Translations under genes and position numbers: made by a program
NCBI GenBank assembly: GCA_964384205.1
Contig: CAYLKS010000117.1
Span: 1-5,241 of the forward strand
DNA: 5,241 nucleotides
Reading direction: 5' to 3'
From: CAYLKS01 sp964384205 [NCBI: uncultured bacterium]
Lineage (GTDB): Bacteria > JAGOEH01
The notes under the pieces: generated by a model
What the model was told of the DNA's origin: nothing
The model's database searches: none
The model's input: the letters and a program-made list of their open reading frames with translations, nothing else
Shown: piece after piece, positions 4,864 to 5,241 of the stretch
How the letters are laid out: each line of letters begins with the position of its first letter
Position numbering within the stretch: the stretch's first letter is position 1

Positions 4864-5067
4864 ATGCGTTTGAAATTGACACAGCTTGCAGATGATATAT
4901 GGATATTAGAACAAATTTATTCAAGTTATAGTATTCATGGTCTAGAAGAAAAAGAAGAAAGTGTTTTACTTTGTAAAGGTACAAAACAACATTGTGAAGA
5001 ATTTATTGAATGGCTTAAACAAAAAGGAATAGAAATAAAATTAAAGGAGGATAAAAATGGAAATTAG
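4864..5067 (+). CDS. Unknown 67-residue protein
   Basis: I do not recognise this protein. TAGGAGG ahead of the ATG and promoter P3 make expression likely. It appears to have an N-terminal strand-turn region (MRLKLTQLADDIWILEQIYSSYSI), an acidic patch EEKEES (residues 28-33), a strand VLLCKG (34-39), and a C-terminal helix HCEEFIEWLKQKGI (43-56) followed by a charged tail. The strand-helix order with LLCKGTKQHCEEFIEWL resembles small phage accessory proteins in which a value is read from one strand and one helix, but no family is assigned. Two cysteines (C37, C44) are close in the model. Its last 11 bases overlap the next gene, and its ribosome binding site region encodes the C-terminal lysines. 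Confidence 0.85.
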   Translation: MRLKLTQLADDIWILEQIYSSYSIHGLEEKEESVLLCKGTKQHCEEFIEWLKQKGIEIKLKEDKNGN

Positions 5068-5241
5068 ATTTTTAGTAATCAATCACAGAAATAAAAGAGT
5101 TTTACAAACTATGCTTATTGATAGGATAAATAATGAAAAAACCTTGATAAATGTAGAATTAAAGAAAGATGAATTTGGAAATTGGTATATTGATGAAGCA
5201 AATATTAAACCTGAAGAACAATTTGGAAAAACAAAAGTACC
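5057..5241 (+). CDS. Unknown protein, cut by the window's right end
   Basis: AAAGGAGG (5043-5050), six bases before the ATG, and an open frame of 61 codons to the window edge support a real gene, incomplete here. The N terminus is basic with strand MEIRFLVINHRNKRVLQTMLIDRI (residues 1-24), then TLINVELKKDEFGNWYIDEANIKP (29-52), a beta-rich pattern with a central FGNWYID. I recognise no family and see no signal peptide or membrane segment. The 11-base overlap with the preceding gene implies coupled expression from P3. Because the 3' part is missing, length and C-terminal features are unknown. Confidence 0.8.
   Translation, partial: MEIRFLVINHRNKRVLQTMLIDRINNEKTLINVELKKDEFGNWYIDEANIKPEEQFGKTKV

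Noticed and set aside
4876-4904. Second TTGACA at 4876-4881 followed by TATATG, inside the 67-residue gene
   Set aside because: The spacer to TATATG is only 14 bases and it lies inside a coding region just after P3; most likely chance.
1-5241. tRNA, rRNA, CRISPR array, insertion sequence or attachment site
   Set aside because: I saw no cloverleaf-like sequence, regular spaced repeats, transposase or integrase, or flanking direct repeats.

Overview
The window is a dense, single-strand (+) array of small, overlapping genes with very low G+C. Three hand-counted 60-base lines outside the central island hold 10, 12 and 17 G/C. Starts are preceded by strong AAGGAGG-type ribosome binding sites, promoters match the sigma-A consensus, and the standard genetic code fits every reading frame. 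This suggests a low-GC Gram-positive (Bacillota-type) background. The many short unknown proteins and the absence of housekeeping genes suggest a phage or other mobile element. No virion, integrase or replication gene is visible, so that is inference.

Layout. (1) Bases 1-402: two small unknown genes, the second with a C-terminal membrane helix. (2) Promoter P1 (399-427) drives a KOW/SH3-like 56-residue protein, a 64-residue unknown and a GNAT acetyltransferase (455-1196). (3) Promoter P2 (1193-1221) drives the most recognisable unit: a Ku-family DNA end-binding protein (1249-2004), a four-cysteine protein (2001-2282) and a single-domain PilZ protein (2279-2578), joined by ATGA overlaps. A 159-residue unknown (2581-3060), a small gene broken at an A8 tract (3050-3254) and a 56-residue protein (3273-3443) follow. 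(4) Bases 3471-4701: two genes of clearly higher G+C and different codon use, a helix-turn-helix protein and an MCEFFSF-type protein. Two strong inverted repeats flank the start of the second. (5) Bases 4702-4863: a gene-free gap with what looks like gene debris, followed by promoter P3 (4807-4835). (6) P3 drives a 67-residue unknown and a gene that runs off the window.

How it works together. The three promoters share one compact plan: TATTGACA, a 17-base spacer, an extended -10, a leader of about 21 bases, a strong ribosome binding site, then ATG 56-57 bases after the start of the -35. In P1 and P2 the upstream gene's TGA stop lies inside the -35 hexamer, so no base is spent between transcription units. 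The Ku unit has no ligase in view. By analogy with phage Ku proteins it could protect or join DNA ends with a host ligase, and the linked PilZ protein could bring in a cyclic-di-GMP signal. Both roles are inferences.
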